Positions 1 through 7,399 of a DNA stretch of 64,000 bases are shown piece after piece. A program made the position numbers and the translations under genes. Within the stretch, counting starts at the first letter, position 1. The number at the start of each line of letters is the position of its first letter. The DNA is taken from positions 62,001-126,000 of IMG/VR virus record IMGVR_UViG_3300028859_000009. The stretch is one strand, 5' to 3'. The notes under the pieces were generated by a model that was not told where the DNA came from, did not search any database, and saw nothing but the letters and a program-made list of their open reading frames with translations. The stretch is from a virus.

Positions 1-115
1 GGGATGGACCCAGGTGTCTAAGGAATGAGGTAAATAAACGTATTAAGATATGTGTAATAAGTGTACATGAAAAGCACAGAAGTTATTACAATTGGTTCGA
101 ATCCCCTCCATCTCA
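1..115 (+). tRNA. degenerate tRNA-like element, anticodon not assigned
   Basis: Positions 1-7 pair with 108-114 to give a 7-bp acceptor stem, and a T-loop TTCGAAT lies at 96-102, but the T-stem has two mismatches (TT opposite CC). A perfect 8-bp stem (53-60 with 83-90) could be a long class II variable arm. No 5+7+5 anticodon arm can be drawn between 31 and 52, and at 115 nt it is too long for a normal tRNA. It may be a decayed Leu/Ser-type tRNA or one interrupted by an insertion. Confidence 0.4.
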
Positions 116-129
116 CAAAATAAATTAAT

Positions 130-204
130 GCTGGTTTCGTCTATCGGTTAGGACTACAGGTTTTCAACCTGCCAAGAAGAGTTCAACTCTCTTAATCAGT
201 ACCA
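130..204 (+). tRNA. tRNA-Glu (UUC)
   Basis: The acceptor stem pairs 130-136 with 194-200 and the anticodon stem-loop around 157-173 places TTC at the anticodon. The T-arm is AAGAG, TTCAACT, CTCTT. The discriminator A is followed by an encoded CCA (202-204). It decodes GAA, a frequent codon in this AT-rich genome. Confidence 0.85.
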
Positions 205-210
205 AAAAAT

Positions 211-285
211 GGATTATTAGGCTCCTTGGTGGAGAACTTGACCGTCACTCAAGTAAAATTAACGGACCGTAACCGTTATAGTCCG
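211..285 (+). tRNA. unusual tRNA-Asp-like (GUC)
   Basis: The acceptor stem (GGATTAT with ATAGTCC), a 4-bp D-stem with a GG-containing loop and the anticodon stem CTTGA/TCAAG can all be drawn, with GTC at the anticodon. Two normally invariant features are missing: position 33 is C instead of U, and the T-loop reads ACCGTAA instead of TTCRANY although its 5-bp stem (AACGG/CCGTT) is perfect. It may be a diverged, non-standard or decaying tRNA. Confidence 0.55.
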
Positions 286-293
286 CTTATTAT

Positions 294-368
294 TGGAATG
301 TAGCTCTTAACGGTTAGAGCGGCACTTTGTTAAAGTGAGGGTTATTGGTTCGAATCCAACTATTCCAG
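294..368 (+). tRNA. tRNA-Asn (GUU)
   Basis: The acceptor stem is TGGAATG with TATTCCA, the D-arm is canonical, the anticodon loop is TTGTTAA and the T-loop is TTCGAAT on a well-paired stem. This is the better formed of two adjacent Asn(GUU) genes. No CCA is encoded. Confidence 0.9.
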
Positions 369-379
369 CAAAAATATAT

Positions 380-451
380 GGGAATGTAGCTCAAAGGCAG
401 AGCAACTGGCTGTTAACCAGTAGGTTAGGATATCGTGATTCCTCACTCCCG
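380..451 (+). tRNA. second tRNA-Asn (GUU), divergent
   Basis: The anticodon arm (ACTGG, CTGTTAA, CCAGT) is perfect and gives GUU. The acceptor stem has one A-C mismatch and the T-arm is abnormal: its loop reads ATCGTGA and one stem pair is T-T. The 5' half resembles the neighbouring tRNA-Asn, so this is probably a duplicate that is diverging or decaying. Confidence 0.6.
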
Positions 452-459
452 CAAAAAAT

Positions 460-533
460 GACCGAGTGCCCGAATGGAATAAGGGGATAGTCTGCAAAAC
501 TATATTGTGTGGGTTCGAGTCCCACCTTGGCCT
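460..533 (+). tRNA. tRNA-Cys (GCA)
   Basis: The anticodon arm ATAGT, CTGCAAA, ACTAT gives GCA. The T-arm GTGGG, TTCGAGT, CCCAC is perfect. The acceptor stem GACCGAG/CTTGGCC has one A-C mismatch at the second pair. Confidence 0.8.
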
Positions 534-545
534 CAATAAACATAA

Positions 546-617
546 TGCCGAAGCTTAGTGGAAAAGAGATTTCTCTCATAAGGAAATCCAAATGATTTCG
601 AACATCATATTCGGTAC
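546..617 (+). tRNA. tRNA with CAU anticodon (Met or Ile2)
   Basis: The acceptor stem TGCCGAA pairs with TTCGGTA, the anticodon loop is CTCATAA and the T-arm is ATGAT, TTCGAAC, ATCAT. The first acceptor pair is T-A, so this is not a typical bacterial initiator. An elongator Met or an Ile tRNA needing lysidine are both possible. Confidence 0.8.
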
Positions 618-683
618 ATAGTTTATAATTGTGACTATTATCATACTAATAGTATGTTATGATTAATAAAAATAAACTTATAT

Positions 684-757
684 AGTCTTGTAGTTCAGTT
701 GGTTAGAGCAATTGCCTGATAAGCAATAAATCGTGAGTTCAAGTCTCACCGAGACTA
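684..757 (+). tRNA. tRNA-Ile (GAU)
   Basis: All arms are canonical: acceptor AGTCTTG/CGAGACT, D-loop with GTTGGTTAG, anticodon loop with GAT on stem TTGC/GCAA, and T-arm GTGAG, TTCAAGT, CTCAC. It decodes AUC and AUU. Confidence 0.9.
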
Positions 758-766
758 CTAAATAAT

Positions 767-839
767 GCTCCTATCATATAATTGGTAAGTATGCGCGCCT
801 TATAAGCACGTCATGTAGGTTCAATGCCTACTGGGAGTA
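767..839 (+). tRNA. tRNA-Ile (UAU)
   Basis: The acceptor stem GCTCCTA pairs with TGGGAGT and the T-arm GTAGG, TTCAATG, CCTAC is perfect. The anticodon loop reads CTTATAA, giving UAU, on a 5-bp stem with one C-A mismatch. A UAU anticodon reads AUA directly, whereas most bacteria use a lysidine-modified CAU tRNA. AUA is a very common codon in this window. Confidence 0.7.
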
Positions 840-844
840 CAAAT

Positions 845-927
845 GGATTGATTGAGCAGTTGGTTGGCTCGCCGCACTGTAAATGCGTTCTCTTCGGAGC
901 TTGTGGGTTCGAATCCCTCTCAGTCCA
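845..927 (+). tRNA. tRNA-Tyr (GUA)
   Basis: This is a class II tRNA with acceptor GGATTGA/TCAGTCC, anticodon stem GCA/TGC around CTGTAAA, a long variable arm (about 887-902) and the T-loop TTCGAAT. One T-stem pair is mismatched. It is the last tRNA of the array. Confidence 0.88.
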
Positions 928-982
928 CTAATTTTACAAATAATTTATTATACATTTTTTATATATAAAGATAAAAAGTAGT

Positions 983-1606
983 ATGAAGAAATTGTTACAA
1001 AAATTTGAATCATTACAAGAAGGTTTAGCAGTTATATTATCAAATTCATTATCTAGTATGGCTATGTTTTGGATAATAACATTATTAGTTATAATACCAT
1101 TATTTTTCAGTCAGCCTTCAGGACCAGTTGCATGGATGCAATATATAGTTTCCGTATTTTTTCAAGGTGTAGCGTTACCAGTTTTGGGTTATATTGCTAA
1201 AATAAGTGGAGAAAGGACTGATAGTATAATTAAAAAAATTGAAGAATTATCTGAAAAAATAGAAGGAATGACAGAAAATATTAAAACTGAAGTTGATGAT
1301 ATTGAAAAAGATGTTGACTATATCGAAAAAGATGTTGATGATATAAAAATTGATGTTGAAAAAACAGATAATAAAATAAAAAAGAATGTTGATGATATTC
1401 AGGAAAATGTTGATGATATTCAGGAAAATGTTGACAAAAATGATAAAAATATTCAAACTGATATTGATAATATACAAAAAAATGTTAATAACATAACAGA
1501 GAATGTAAAAGAGAATGATAATTTCGTAAAAACTCGCACTGATGATATACAAGAAAATGTTGATAAAATTCAAGAAAATGTTGATAATATATCAGGAAAA
1601 AGTTAA
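983..1606 (+). CDS. membrane-anchored heptad-repeat coiled-coil protein
   Basis: The 207-residue product has two hydrophobic segments (about residues 26-47 and 55-73), then an ISGERTDSIIKKIEE linker and a long helix built on a seven-residue repeat of the VDDIQEN type (about 85-200). This predicts two membrane helices and a parallel coiled coil. It is the first gene after the tRNA array. A TTTATATATAA box lies 15-20 bp upstream. Function is unknown; a holin- or spanin-like role or a membrane tether for other phage proteins would fit the architecture, but nothing in the sequence decides this. Confidence 0.75.
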   Translation: MKKLLQKFESLQEGLAVILSNSLSSMAMFWIITLLVIIPLFFSQPSGPVAWMQYIVSVFFQGVALPVLGYIAKISGERTDSIIKKIEELSEKIEGMTENIKTEVDDIEKDVDYIEKDVDDIKIDVEKTDNKIKKNVDDIQENVDDIQENVDKNDKNIQTDIDNIQKNVNNITENVKENDNFVKTRTDDIQENVDKIQENVDNISGKS

Positions 1607-1625
1607 AAAATATTTTAATTATTTA

Positions 1626-1656
1626 TTTGGTTAATTAATAAAAAAATAGTATCTTT
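1626..1656 (+). promoter_or_regulatory. Bacteroidota-type promoter
   Basis: TTTG at 1626-1629 and TATCTTTG at 1649-1656 are separated by exactly 19 bp, matching the Bacteroidota consensus TTTG-N19-20-TAnnTTTG. It lies just upstream of the ATG at 1676. Confidence 0.75.
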
Positions 1657-1675
1657 GTTTTTAATAAAATATAAA

Positions 1676-2155
1676 ATGAAATACGGAATTTACACATTAG
1701 TAATTGAAAATTATTTAGTTAAACATTTATCATTATTTAGTTTATATCCTTCTATGTTAGAATTTGGATGGGGAAATGGTTATATATTATTACCTACTAA
1801 TCATCCATTATATAAAAAACCATATGATGATATAAATGATATAAGAGTTCATGGTGGATTAACATACGGACAACTTTTTAATTCAGATTCATTTTTAAAA
1901 TGGATTGACGGATTATCAATTGATGGAGATGTAACATTAGATAATTATGAAAAATTCAATAATTATTGGATGATAGGTTTTGATACTAGTCATTATGGAG
2001 ATAATAAAGAAAATTGTAATAAGGAATATGTTATTCGTCAATCTGAATATTTAATTGATCAGTGTTTAGATGATAAAATAGAAGGAGTTAAAAAATATAA
2101 ATATAGATGTTCTATGAAAGAAAAATTAATAAATATTAACAATATTATTGAGTAA
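1676..2155 (+). CDS. conserved phage protein of unknown function
   Basis: The ATG at 1676 is preferred over a TTG at 1655, because the TTG falls inside the promoter -7 box. The 159-residue product contains the block GWGNGYILLP-NHPLY followed by VHGGLTYG and WMIGFDTSHYGD. I recall these blocks from a soluble protein found in many unrelated phages, but I know no function for it. There is no signal peptide or membrane segment. The next gene starts four bases after its stop, so the two are probably co-transcribed from the promoter at 1626-1656. Confidence 0.75.
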   Translation: MKYGIYTLVIENYLVKHLSLFSLYPSMLEFGWGNGYILLPTNHPLYKKPYDDINDIRVHGGLTYGQLFNSDSFLKWIDGLSIDGDVTLDNYEKFNNYWMIGFDTSHYGDNKENCNKEYVIRQSEYLIDQCLDDKIEGVKKYKYRCSMKEKLININNIIE

Positions 2156-2159
2156 AATA

Positions 2160-2780
2160 ATGGCTAGATATAATAATATAGGAATACATTCTGAATTTAT
2201 AAAAACTATACTAAAATGTGATCATTGTAATTTTGAATTAGATATTCCTAAACCACAAAATTATTCTGAATTTTCAATATTATCTAAATTTATATTTGGA
2301 ATTAAATTAACAATTGATTTTAAATGTACAGATTTGGTCGAATATCGTTGGCTCCCAGAAAATAAAAAAATAAAGTTAAAAAGAAAATTAAAATTAGCAT
2401 TTTTAAATAATAAAAAATTTATTTATTTAAAAAATCCAGATAAAACAAGAAAACCTTACAATAATAACTATGATAAAATGTTATTATTAAAATGTGAATA
2501 TGATTGTGAGCAAGAATTTAATGATTATGATGATAATAAATTTAATATAGAAATTTTTGGATCTTCATATATGACTAAAGGTATATTCTTTAAACACTGT
2601 ATTGGAGAATTAACTTGTGGTGGATTAGGATATGGGCAAGTTGACATTTATTTTATACCAGAATATATCAGGCTTATAAATATGTATAAAAATGAAAATG
2701 AAAAAGCAAGAGATTGTTTTAAAAATGAAATTCAAAAATTAATTGAAAAAAATGATAAATACGATAACATGCCTATGTAA
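2160..2780 (+). CDS. hypothetical protein with N-terminal CxxC
   Basis: The ATG at 2160 gives 206 residues; a TTG at 2148 would overlap the upstream gene. The N-terminal CDHC motif (near residue 20) and scattered cysteines (CEYDC, CIGELTCGG) could bind metal. I do not recognise the family. Its stop codon (2778-2780) lies inside the tRNA-like element at 2771-2850, so the gene ends within a potential RNA gene. Confidence 0.65.
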   Translation: MARYNNIGIHSEFIKTILKCDHCNFELDIPKPQNYSEFSILSKFIFGIKLTIDFKCTDLVEYRWLPENKKIKLKRKLKLAFLNNKKFIYLKNPDKTRKPYNNNYDKMLLLKCEYDCEQEFNDYDDNKFNIEIFGSSYMTKGIFFKHCIGELTCGGLGYGQVDIYFIPEYIRLINMYKNENEKARDCFKNEIQKLIEKNDKYDNMPM

Positions 2781-2850
2781 CCAGTCTTGACTACGAATCA
2801 AGTAACTGTAATTGAAGTTGTAAATGTGGGTTTGAATCCCATCGTAGGTT
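2771..2850 (+). tRNA. tRNA-like element, possible tRNA-Arg (ACG) without D-arm
   Basis: The acceptor stem GCCTATG/CGTAGGT (two wobble pairs), the T-arm GTGGG, TTTGAAT, CCCAT and a perfect stem-loop CTTGA, CTACGAA, TCAAG with ACG in the anticodon position are clear. Only eight bases separate the acceptor stem from that stem-loop, leaving no room for a D-arm, while 23 bases fill the variable region. It overlaps the end of the preceding gene. Confidence 0.5.
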
Positions 2851-2903
2851 CGATATATTATTCTATAAAAAGTTAATATATAAATAAAAATTTAAATAAA
2901 AAT

Positions 2904-3074
2904 ATGGATGATAAAAGATTAGTAGAAGCGATATTAGAATATAAAGATTATATTTGTGATAATACTCAAAGTGTTGAAATATCTTTTGTTGATAATATTG
3001 ATGATTGTGAATCAATAAATGAAATAGATATAGATGGTTATAAATTTAAAATAGGCATGAGCATTATTGAATAA
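2904..3074 (+). CDS. small acidic hypothetical protein (56 aa)
   Basis: This short frame opens with MDDKRLVEAILEYKD and ends MSIIE. It is rich in Asp and Glu. It has an ATG start after an A-rich leader and is followed immediately by a terminator. No family is recognised; reality is supported by its codon use and its position between a tRNA-like element and a terminator. Confidence 0.5.
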   Translation: MDDKRLVEAILEYKDYICDNTQSVEISFVDNIDDCESINEIDIDGYKFKIGMSIIE

Positions 3075-3075
3075 T

Positions 3076-3108
3076 AAAAAGTATATAAAATATTATATAC
3101 TTTTTTTA
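3076..3108 (+). terminator. intrinsic terminator
   Basis: The inverted repeat AAAAAGTATATA ... TATATACTTTTT with a T-run follows the stop of the 56-residue gene. Confidence 0.7.
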
Positions 3109-3149
3109 TATTATAGCCATATTGTTTTTATATATAAAATAAAAAAAAT

Positions 3150-3440
3150 ATGGATATAAATAAAATAAAAGAAATTTTTACTGCATGGAAAATTTCCTTT
3201 GATCCAACTTTAGAACAATCAGAACTTGCATCAGAAAGAATACAAATTTGTAACGAATGTGAGCATAAAGAAACAGTTGCGGTAGGAGAATTTGATATAT
3301 TTACAAGATGTAATCTATGTGGATGCGCTTTGAGAGCAAAGATATTCACAAATCACACATATAAAGACACTGGTGGCACGTGTCCAATAATGAAATGGGC
3401 AAAAATTGAAGAGCAATATTTAAAAAATAAAAAAATATAA
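3150..3440 (+). CDS. small zinc-ribbon protein
   Basis: The 96-residue product carries CNECEHKE, CNLCGCALRAK and a final CPIMKW, a pattern of about six cysteines in CxxC pairs expected to bind one or two zinc ions. Similar small CxxC ... CGCxLxxK ... CPxxKW proteins occur in T4-type phages; their role is unknown to me. A TTATATATAA box lies just upstream of the ATG. The downstream endonuclease gene starts at the base after its stop, so that gene may be translationally coupled to it. Confidence 0.7.
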   Translation: MDINKIKEIFTAWKISFDPTLEQSELASERIQICNECEHKETVAVGEFDIFTRCNLCGCALRAKIFTNHTYKDTGGTCPIMKWAKIEEQYLKNKKI

Positions 3441-4592
3441 TTGAAAAATAAATTAATCGTAAAAAATAAAAAATCTAAAATATATTATACATTAGAAGAA
3501 TTACAATTATTAGTTAATAAATATGAAACTCAACAAGATTTTAGAAATAACAACTTACGCGAATATAAATATTCTATTAAAAATAATTTACTTAAATTAT
3601 TATTTAAAAATCACCAAAATGAAGGTAAAATAAAAATAGGAAATAAAAGTAAATGGTCACTTGAAATATTACAAACAGAAGCAGATAAATATAAAAACAG
3701 AAAGGAGTTCAGAAAAAATAATTCACCAGCATATTATACGGCGTGTAGTAAAAAAATATTAAATAAGTTATTTGAAAATCATCAAAATAATGGATATTTA
3801 GATAAGCCTGAATGGAAAGAAAATATTTATGTTATATATGTATACGAATTACCAGAATTTAATAGAGCTTATGTTGGATTAACAAATAATATAAAAAGAA
3901 GAGATAACGAACACATTTTTTCTATTGATGAATCTTTAAATAAATTCTGCAAAGAAAATAATATTCCTCTACCAAAGTATAAAATATTAGAAGACGAATT
4001 AAAATCAACAGATGCTCAAGCACAAGAAAAATATTGGTTAGAATATTATATAAATAACAATTGGAATATGTTTAATATTGCAAAAACTGGCTCATTAGGA
4101 TGTGCTTCTATAAAATGGAATAAAAAATCATTGCAAAAATTAGCGAATTCATGTAAAACTAGAAAAGAATTTAGTAAAAATTATGGTGCATATTGGACTG
4201 CTCAACAAAAACGAATGTTAGATGAATTATTTGAAAATCATATAAATAAAGGTTTTATAGATGATTATTGGACATTTGATGTATTACAATCTGAGGCTAA
4301 TAAATATAAAACAAGACAAGATTTTAGAAATTATAATATATTAGCATATAAAGCTGCATGGTATAAAAAAATATTAGATAAATTATTTGAAAATCATTTA
4401 AATGAAGGATATTCTGAAAAACAAGTAAGAACTGGTTATTGGACTATTGAAAAATTACAAGAAGAAGCAAATAAATACCAAACAAGAAATGAATTTAAAA
4501 TAAATAACTCTAAAGCATACGATTCATCAAGAGAAAAAATGAATTTTTTATTTAAAGATCATAAAAATAATGGTTATAAAAACAAACAATGA
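3441..4592 (+). CDS. GIY-YIG homing endonuclease with flanking DNA-binding repeats
   Basis: The central domain (about residues 130-210) has the GIY-YIG signature in the form IYVIYVYE ... AYVGLTNNIKRR and a later catalytic-type Glu region (EKYWLEYY). It is flanked by five or six copies of a 40-residue module (WTxExLQxEANKYKTRxxFRxxNxxAY ... KLFENHxNxGY), two before and three after the catalytic domain, a NUMOD-like array that probably reads the target. The only in-frame start near the N-terminus is TTG at 3441, abutting the previous stop. A broken copy of the same module is found at 61.9 kb. A freestanding mobile endonuclease is the best reading. Confidence 0.85.
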   Translation: MKNKLIVKNKKSKIYYTLEELQLLVNKYETQQDFRNNNLREYKYSIKNNLLKLLFKNHQNEGKIKIGNKSKWSLEILQTEADKYKNRKEFRKNNSPAYYTACSKKILNKLFENHQNNGYLDKPEWKENIYVIYVYELPEFNRAYVGLTNNIKRRDNEHIFSIDESLNKFCKENNIPLPKYKILEDELKSTDAQAQEKYWLEYYINNNWNMFNIAKTGSLGCASIKWNKKSLQKLANSCKTRKEFSKNYGAYWTAQQKRMLDELFENHINKGFIDDYWTFDVLQSEANKYKTRQDFRNYNILAYKAAWYKKILDKLFENHLNEGYSEKQVRTGYWTIEKLQEEANKYQTRNEFKINNSKAYDSSREKMNFLFKDHKNNGYKNKQ

Positions 4593-4858
4593 CGAACAAG
4601 TTTAAAATAGGAGATATAGTTATTTGTAATGAATGTTGTAGTGATATTATTGAATATCCTTGGTATCATAAAAATTCAATGATAATTATAGCAATTGATA
4701 GATTTAGTTATTTTACAGATTATTGGGATTCTGGAAATCCAGTTTTTATAACAAATAAAACTATAAATCATATAACATATGAAGGTATATCGGAAGAATG
4801 TTTAGAATATTCTATTAAGCATATAAGAAAAGAAAAATTAAAAAAGCTTCAGATTTAA
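4589..4858 (+). CDS. small protein with shared C-terminal basic peptide
   Basis: This 89-residue protein overlaps the endonuclease gene by four bases (ATGA). It begins KFKIGDIVICNEC, a small beta-barrel-like GDxVxC motif shared with several other small proteins here (for example at 43.7 and 48.3 kb). It ends in IRKEKLKKLQI, one of the recurrent C-terminal basic peptides. It closes the plus-strand operon at a bidirectional terminator. No function is assigned. Confidence 0.65.
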   Translation: MTNKFKIGDIVICNECCSDIIEYPWYHKNSMIIIAIDRFSYFTDYWDSGNPVFITNKTINHITYEGISEECLEYSIKHIRKEKLKKLQI

Positions 4859-4873
4859 TCTGAAGCTTTTTTA
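4838..4873. terminator. bidirectional terminator
   Basis: AAAAAGCTTCAGAT and ATCTGAAGCTTTTTT form a near-perfect hairpin between convergent genes, with T-runs on both strands. Confidence 0.85.
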
Positions 4874-4875
4874 AT

Positions 4876-5925
4876 TTATTTTTTACCATGTATTGGACAA
4901 TTATCATCAACAAAATATTTTTTGGAAGGATATATTTCTATATTATTAATTTTTGGACATGTGCACATAGGAGTTTCCCAAAATTTATGATACATAATAT
5001 CTTCATCTTCCCCGTACAATGTCTGCATATTAAATTCAATATTTGTTAATTTTTTATAATATTTTTTATAACTTTTATTAGGTTTAAAAATATCTTCATA
5101 AATAATCAATTTATCTTTTACGCATTTTTTTAATTTAGATAAATTTTCTTTATTTTTAATTCTATTTTCATCGACTCTACATCTAAAATCTTTATATTTA
5201 ACCAAATAAATATCTTCTTTTTCATATTTATCAATTAGTTCATCTATTGTAGATTTTTTCAACTCTTTATAATCATCAATATTAAAATCATCATCATCAT
5301 CTTCGTCAATACATTTTTCTAAATTTTCAAATCTCTCTTTTTTATCAAGAGGACCTCCATGAAATGTTATTTCACTAAATATTGCATTATATAAATCAAA
5401 AACAGTAAATGATTTTTCCCCCAAATTCGTTATTGAATCTTCTTCTATTTGTCCATCTATTAATTTATTATAATCATATACAGTAAAATTATTATTAATT
5501 GAAATATTTAAATTTTTAATATTATTAAGAGATATAAAATCTATTGCATAAAATTTAGTATAATCGTTTGATACACCTTGAATAGTTGGAGTAGCGGTTA
5601 ATTCATTATCATATTTATTACAATTCCAATTAACTTCAAGATAATCCATGTCGATTTTATCTGTTATATTATTCTCAATTTCTTGAAGAAAAGGATCGAT
5701 ATAATATCCTCCTAGTGATGAGTAAAAAATATCATTAAAATCATTAACATTATATGATACAATATCGAATAATCTTTTAAATATTAAATTTTCGCCTAAT
5801 TCTACTGTATCAGATAGGAAAAGTATTATATCATTTGGATTTACAATATCAGCTTCATCTATTGATGATAAATATGAAATTGATTCTTCACTATAATATA
5901 TATTATTATTTGTTATGGTTATCAT
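4876..5925 (-). CDS. hypothetical protein of the virion block, C-terminal CxC/CPIHG motif
   Basis: The 349-residue product has an acidic central stretch (EDDDDDFNIDD, about residue 212) and a C-terminal cluster CTCP ... DDNCPIHG that could bind zinc. The phrase EITFHGGPLDKKERFENLE resembles segments I have seen in conserved tail-region phage proteins, but I cannot place it in a named family. It is the last gene of the minus-strand block running down from 15.5 kb, and spacing of ten bases from its neighbour supports one transcript. Confidence 0.6.
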   Translation of the reverse strand: MITITNNNIYYSEESISYLSSIDEADIVNPNDIILFLSDTVELGENLIFKRLFDIVSYNVNDFNDIFYSSLGGYYIDPFLQEIENNITDKIDMDYLEVNWNCNKYDNELTATPTIQGVSNDYTKFYAIDFISLNNIKNLNISINNNFTVYDYNKLIDGQIEEDSITNLGEKSFTVFDLYNAIFSEITFHGGPLDKKERFENLEKCIDEDDDDDFNIDDYKELKKSTIDELIDKYEKEDIYLVKYKDFRCRVDENRIKNKENLSKLKKCVKDKLIIYEDIFKPNKSYKKYYKKLTNIEFNMQTLYGEDEDIMYHKFWETPMCTCPKINNIEIYPSKKYFVDDNCPIHGKK

Positions 5926-5934
5926 ATGATTAAA

Positions 5935-6243
5935 TTAATTATCTGATTTTAATAATTCTTCATTTGTATTACTTTCAGGCTCTAAATCAATTTCTGATTC
6001 GACAGATATATTATTGAAGTCTATATCTGGACTTTCATCATAATTATTCAATTCATCAATATTAATTTCTGGACCAGTTACGTCTTCTGTTGATGTATGA
6101 GCTTGTTCTTTCATCTTATCTTGTTGAAGTCTAAGATATTCATCCATCATTTTCTTTTTTAAAATTTCTTGCTGTTTTTTCTTATTAGCGTTGTAAGATG
6201 CTAATCTAGCTTTATGAGTTTTATTATTTTTTGATTTTGGCAT
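5935..6243 (-). CDS. small charged protein of the virion block
   Basis: The 102-residue product is basic at the N-terminus (MPKSKNNKTHKARLASYNANKKK) and strongly acidic at the C-terminus, with a helical KQQEILKKKMMDEYLRLQQ segment between. Such bipolar small proteins are common near phage head and tail genes. No hydrophobic segment is present. Function is unknown. Confidence 0.6.
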   Translation of the reverse strand: MPKSKNNKTHKARLASYNANKKKQQEILKKKMMDEYLRLQQDKMKEQAHTSTEDVTGPEINIDELNNYDESPDIDFNNISVESEIDLEPESNTNEELLKSDN

Positions 6244-6268
6244 ATTATATTTTTTATTTTATTATTTA

Positions 6269-6631
6269 CTAATTAAATTTTTCTATGTTATTTATTTTAT
6301 CTTTTCTGAGATACTTTGAAAAATCAATCATTTTAATCAAACTAAGTTTTTCTAAATATGAAGTAAGTTCTGTATCACAGAAATAATAAAAATTATTAAA
6401 TTTAAATATAAGATAGTGATCATAATTCACATAGGATAAAAAATCTTCAAGATTATCTAATTCAATAATCTTGAGATTTTTTATCTCATTAACAATATTA
6501 GGATTTTTCAATAATGAAATCTTAACTTCACTTATATTAATATCAGTTTCGGTATTTTTATATATTAAGTCTCTAATTTCAGAAAAAATTTCTTTTTTAT
6601 TGCTGTGATTATGATTCTGTTCTTGTATCAT
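6269..6631 (-). CDS. hypothetical protein (120 aa)
   Basis: The product is a soluble alpha/beta-looking protein without recognised motif. It overlaps the end of the upstream 255-residue gene by 23 bases, indicating tight co-translation in the 15.5-4.9 kb operon. No family is assigned. Confidence 0.6.
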   Translation of the reverse strand: MIQEQNHNHSNKKEIFSEIRDLIYKNTETDINISEVKISLLKNPNIVNEIKNLKIIELDNLEDFLSYVNYDHYLIFKFNNFYYFCDTELTSYLEKLSLIKMIDFSKYLRKDKINNIEKFN

Positions 6632-7376
6632 CTGTTCTATCTATATTATTATATCCATCCATTGCATTTAATGCATCTACCCAATTATTAAACATATTAG
6701 TATATCTTTCTAATACAACGCCATACGCATTAAATAATCTAGTCATCAATCCTACCTCAGTTAATATATTTTTAAAATAAAAGAAATGATCAGTTGATCC
6801 TTTTTCTTCATGCTTCATCAATAGATGACTCACTAATACTAAGCTTTGAATTGAACAAACTGGAACAAATGATTCAGCGGCCTTAGGCAATGCTTTAATA
6901 TAATTTCTAGTTGGATCAATAAATTTAGTAAAAAGTTCCCAAAAATTGAAAAGTTCATTTCCATTATATGATAATTTTTTAGTTAAAATATTATCCATAT
7001 AATTCCATTCCTTCATAGAAAGTTCAAAATTAAAATTCAATGAACTATATTGAGTTTGATATGTTGAAAATAATTCTCTTCCATATCCAAATAATTTATC
7101 CCTATCATCTTTAGTCATATTTTTAACTTCATCTGAATCAGTTTGAAATCTATTCAAAAATACATCTAAATTTGTAAACAAATATTCATATTTTTGAAGT
7201 GATGTACTTTCAATATATTTCGATCCAGTTTCTTCTATAATTTTTTCTGCATCTTTAATTTTAGTATCATTTGAACTAATTTTTTTATCATCTCCATCTA
7301 CAAATAATTTTGTATACTCTTCGTTTAAATTGAATGTTTCGTCACTCTTAAAATTAAAAAATTTTTTTTCTTCCAT
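6609..7376 (-). CDS. hypothetical helical protein of the virion block
   Basis: The 255-residue product is predominantly helical, with conserved-looking aromatic segments (FNFELSMKEWNYMDNIL, LFNFWELFTKFIDPTRNYIKALPKAAESFVPVC). The mid-operon position suggests a structural or assembly role, but no motif proves it. Its 3' end overlaps the next gene. Confidence 0.6.
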   Translation of the reverse strand: MEEKKFFNFKSDETFNLNEEYTKLFVDGDDKKISSNDTKIKDAEKIIEETGSKYIESTSLQKYEYLFTNLDVFLNRFQTDSDEVKNMTKDDRDKLFGYGRELFSTYQTQYSSLNFNFELSMKEWNYMDNILTKKLSYNGNELFNFWELFTKFIDPTRNYIKALPKAAESFVPVCSIQSLVLVSHLLMKHEEKGSTDHFFYFKNILTEVGLMTRLFNAYGVVLERYTNMFNNWVDALNAMDGYNNIDRTDDTRTES

Positions 7377-7399
7377 TGTTATTTATTTATTTTTGTTAT

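Noticed and set aside
618-683. Additional tRNA between the CAU and GAU tRNAs
   Set aside because: Only a short hairpin (CATACT/AGTATG) is present; there is no acceptor stem or T-arm.
1247-1573. Long open frame on the minus strand opposite the coiled-coil gene
   Set aside because: It is a shadow created by the heptad repeats of the plus-strand gene; the translation is an Ile/Asn/Phe-only low-complexity string.
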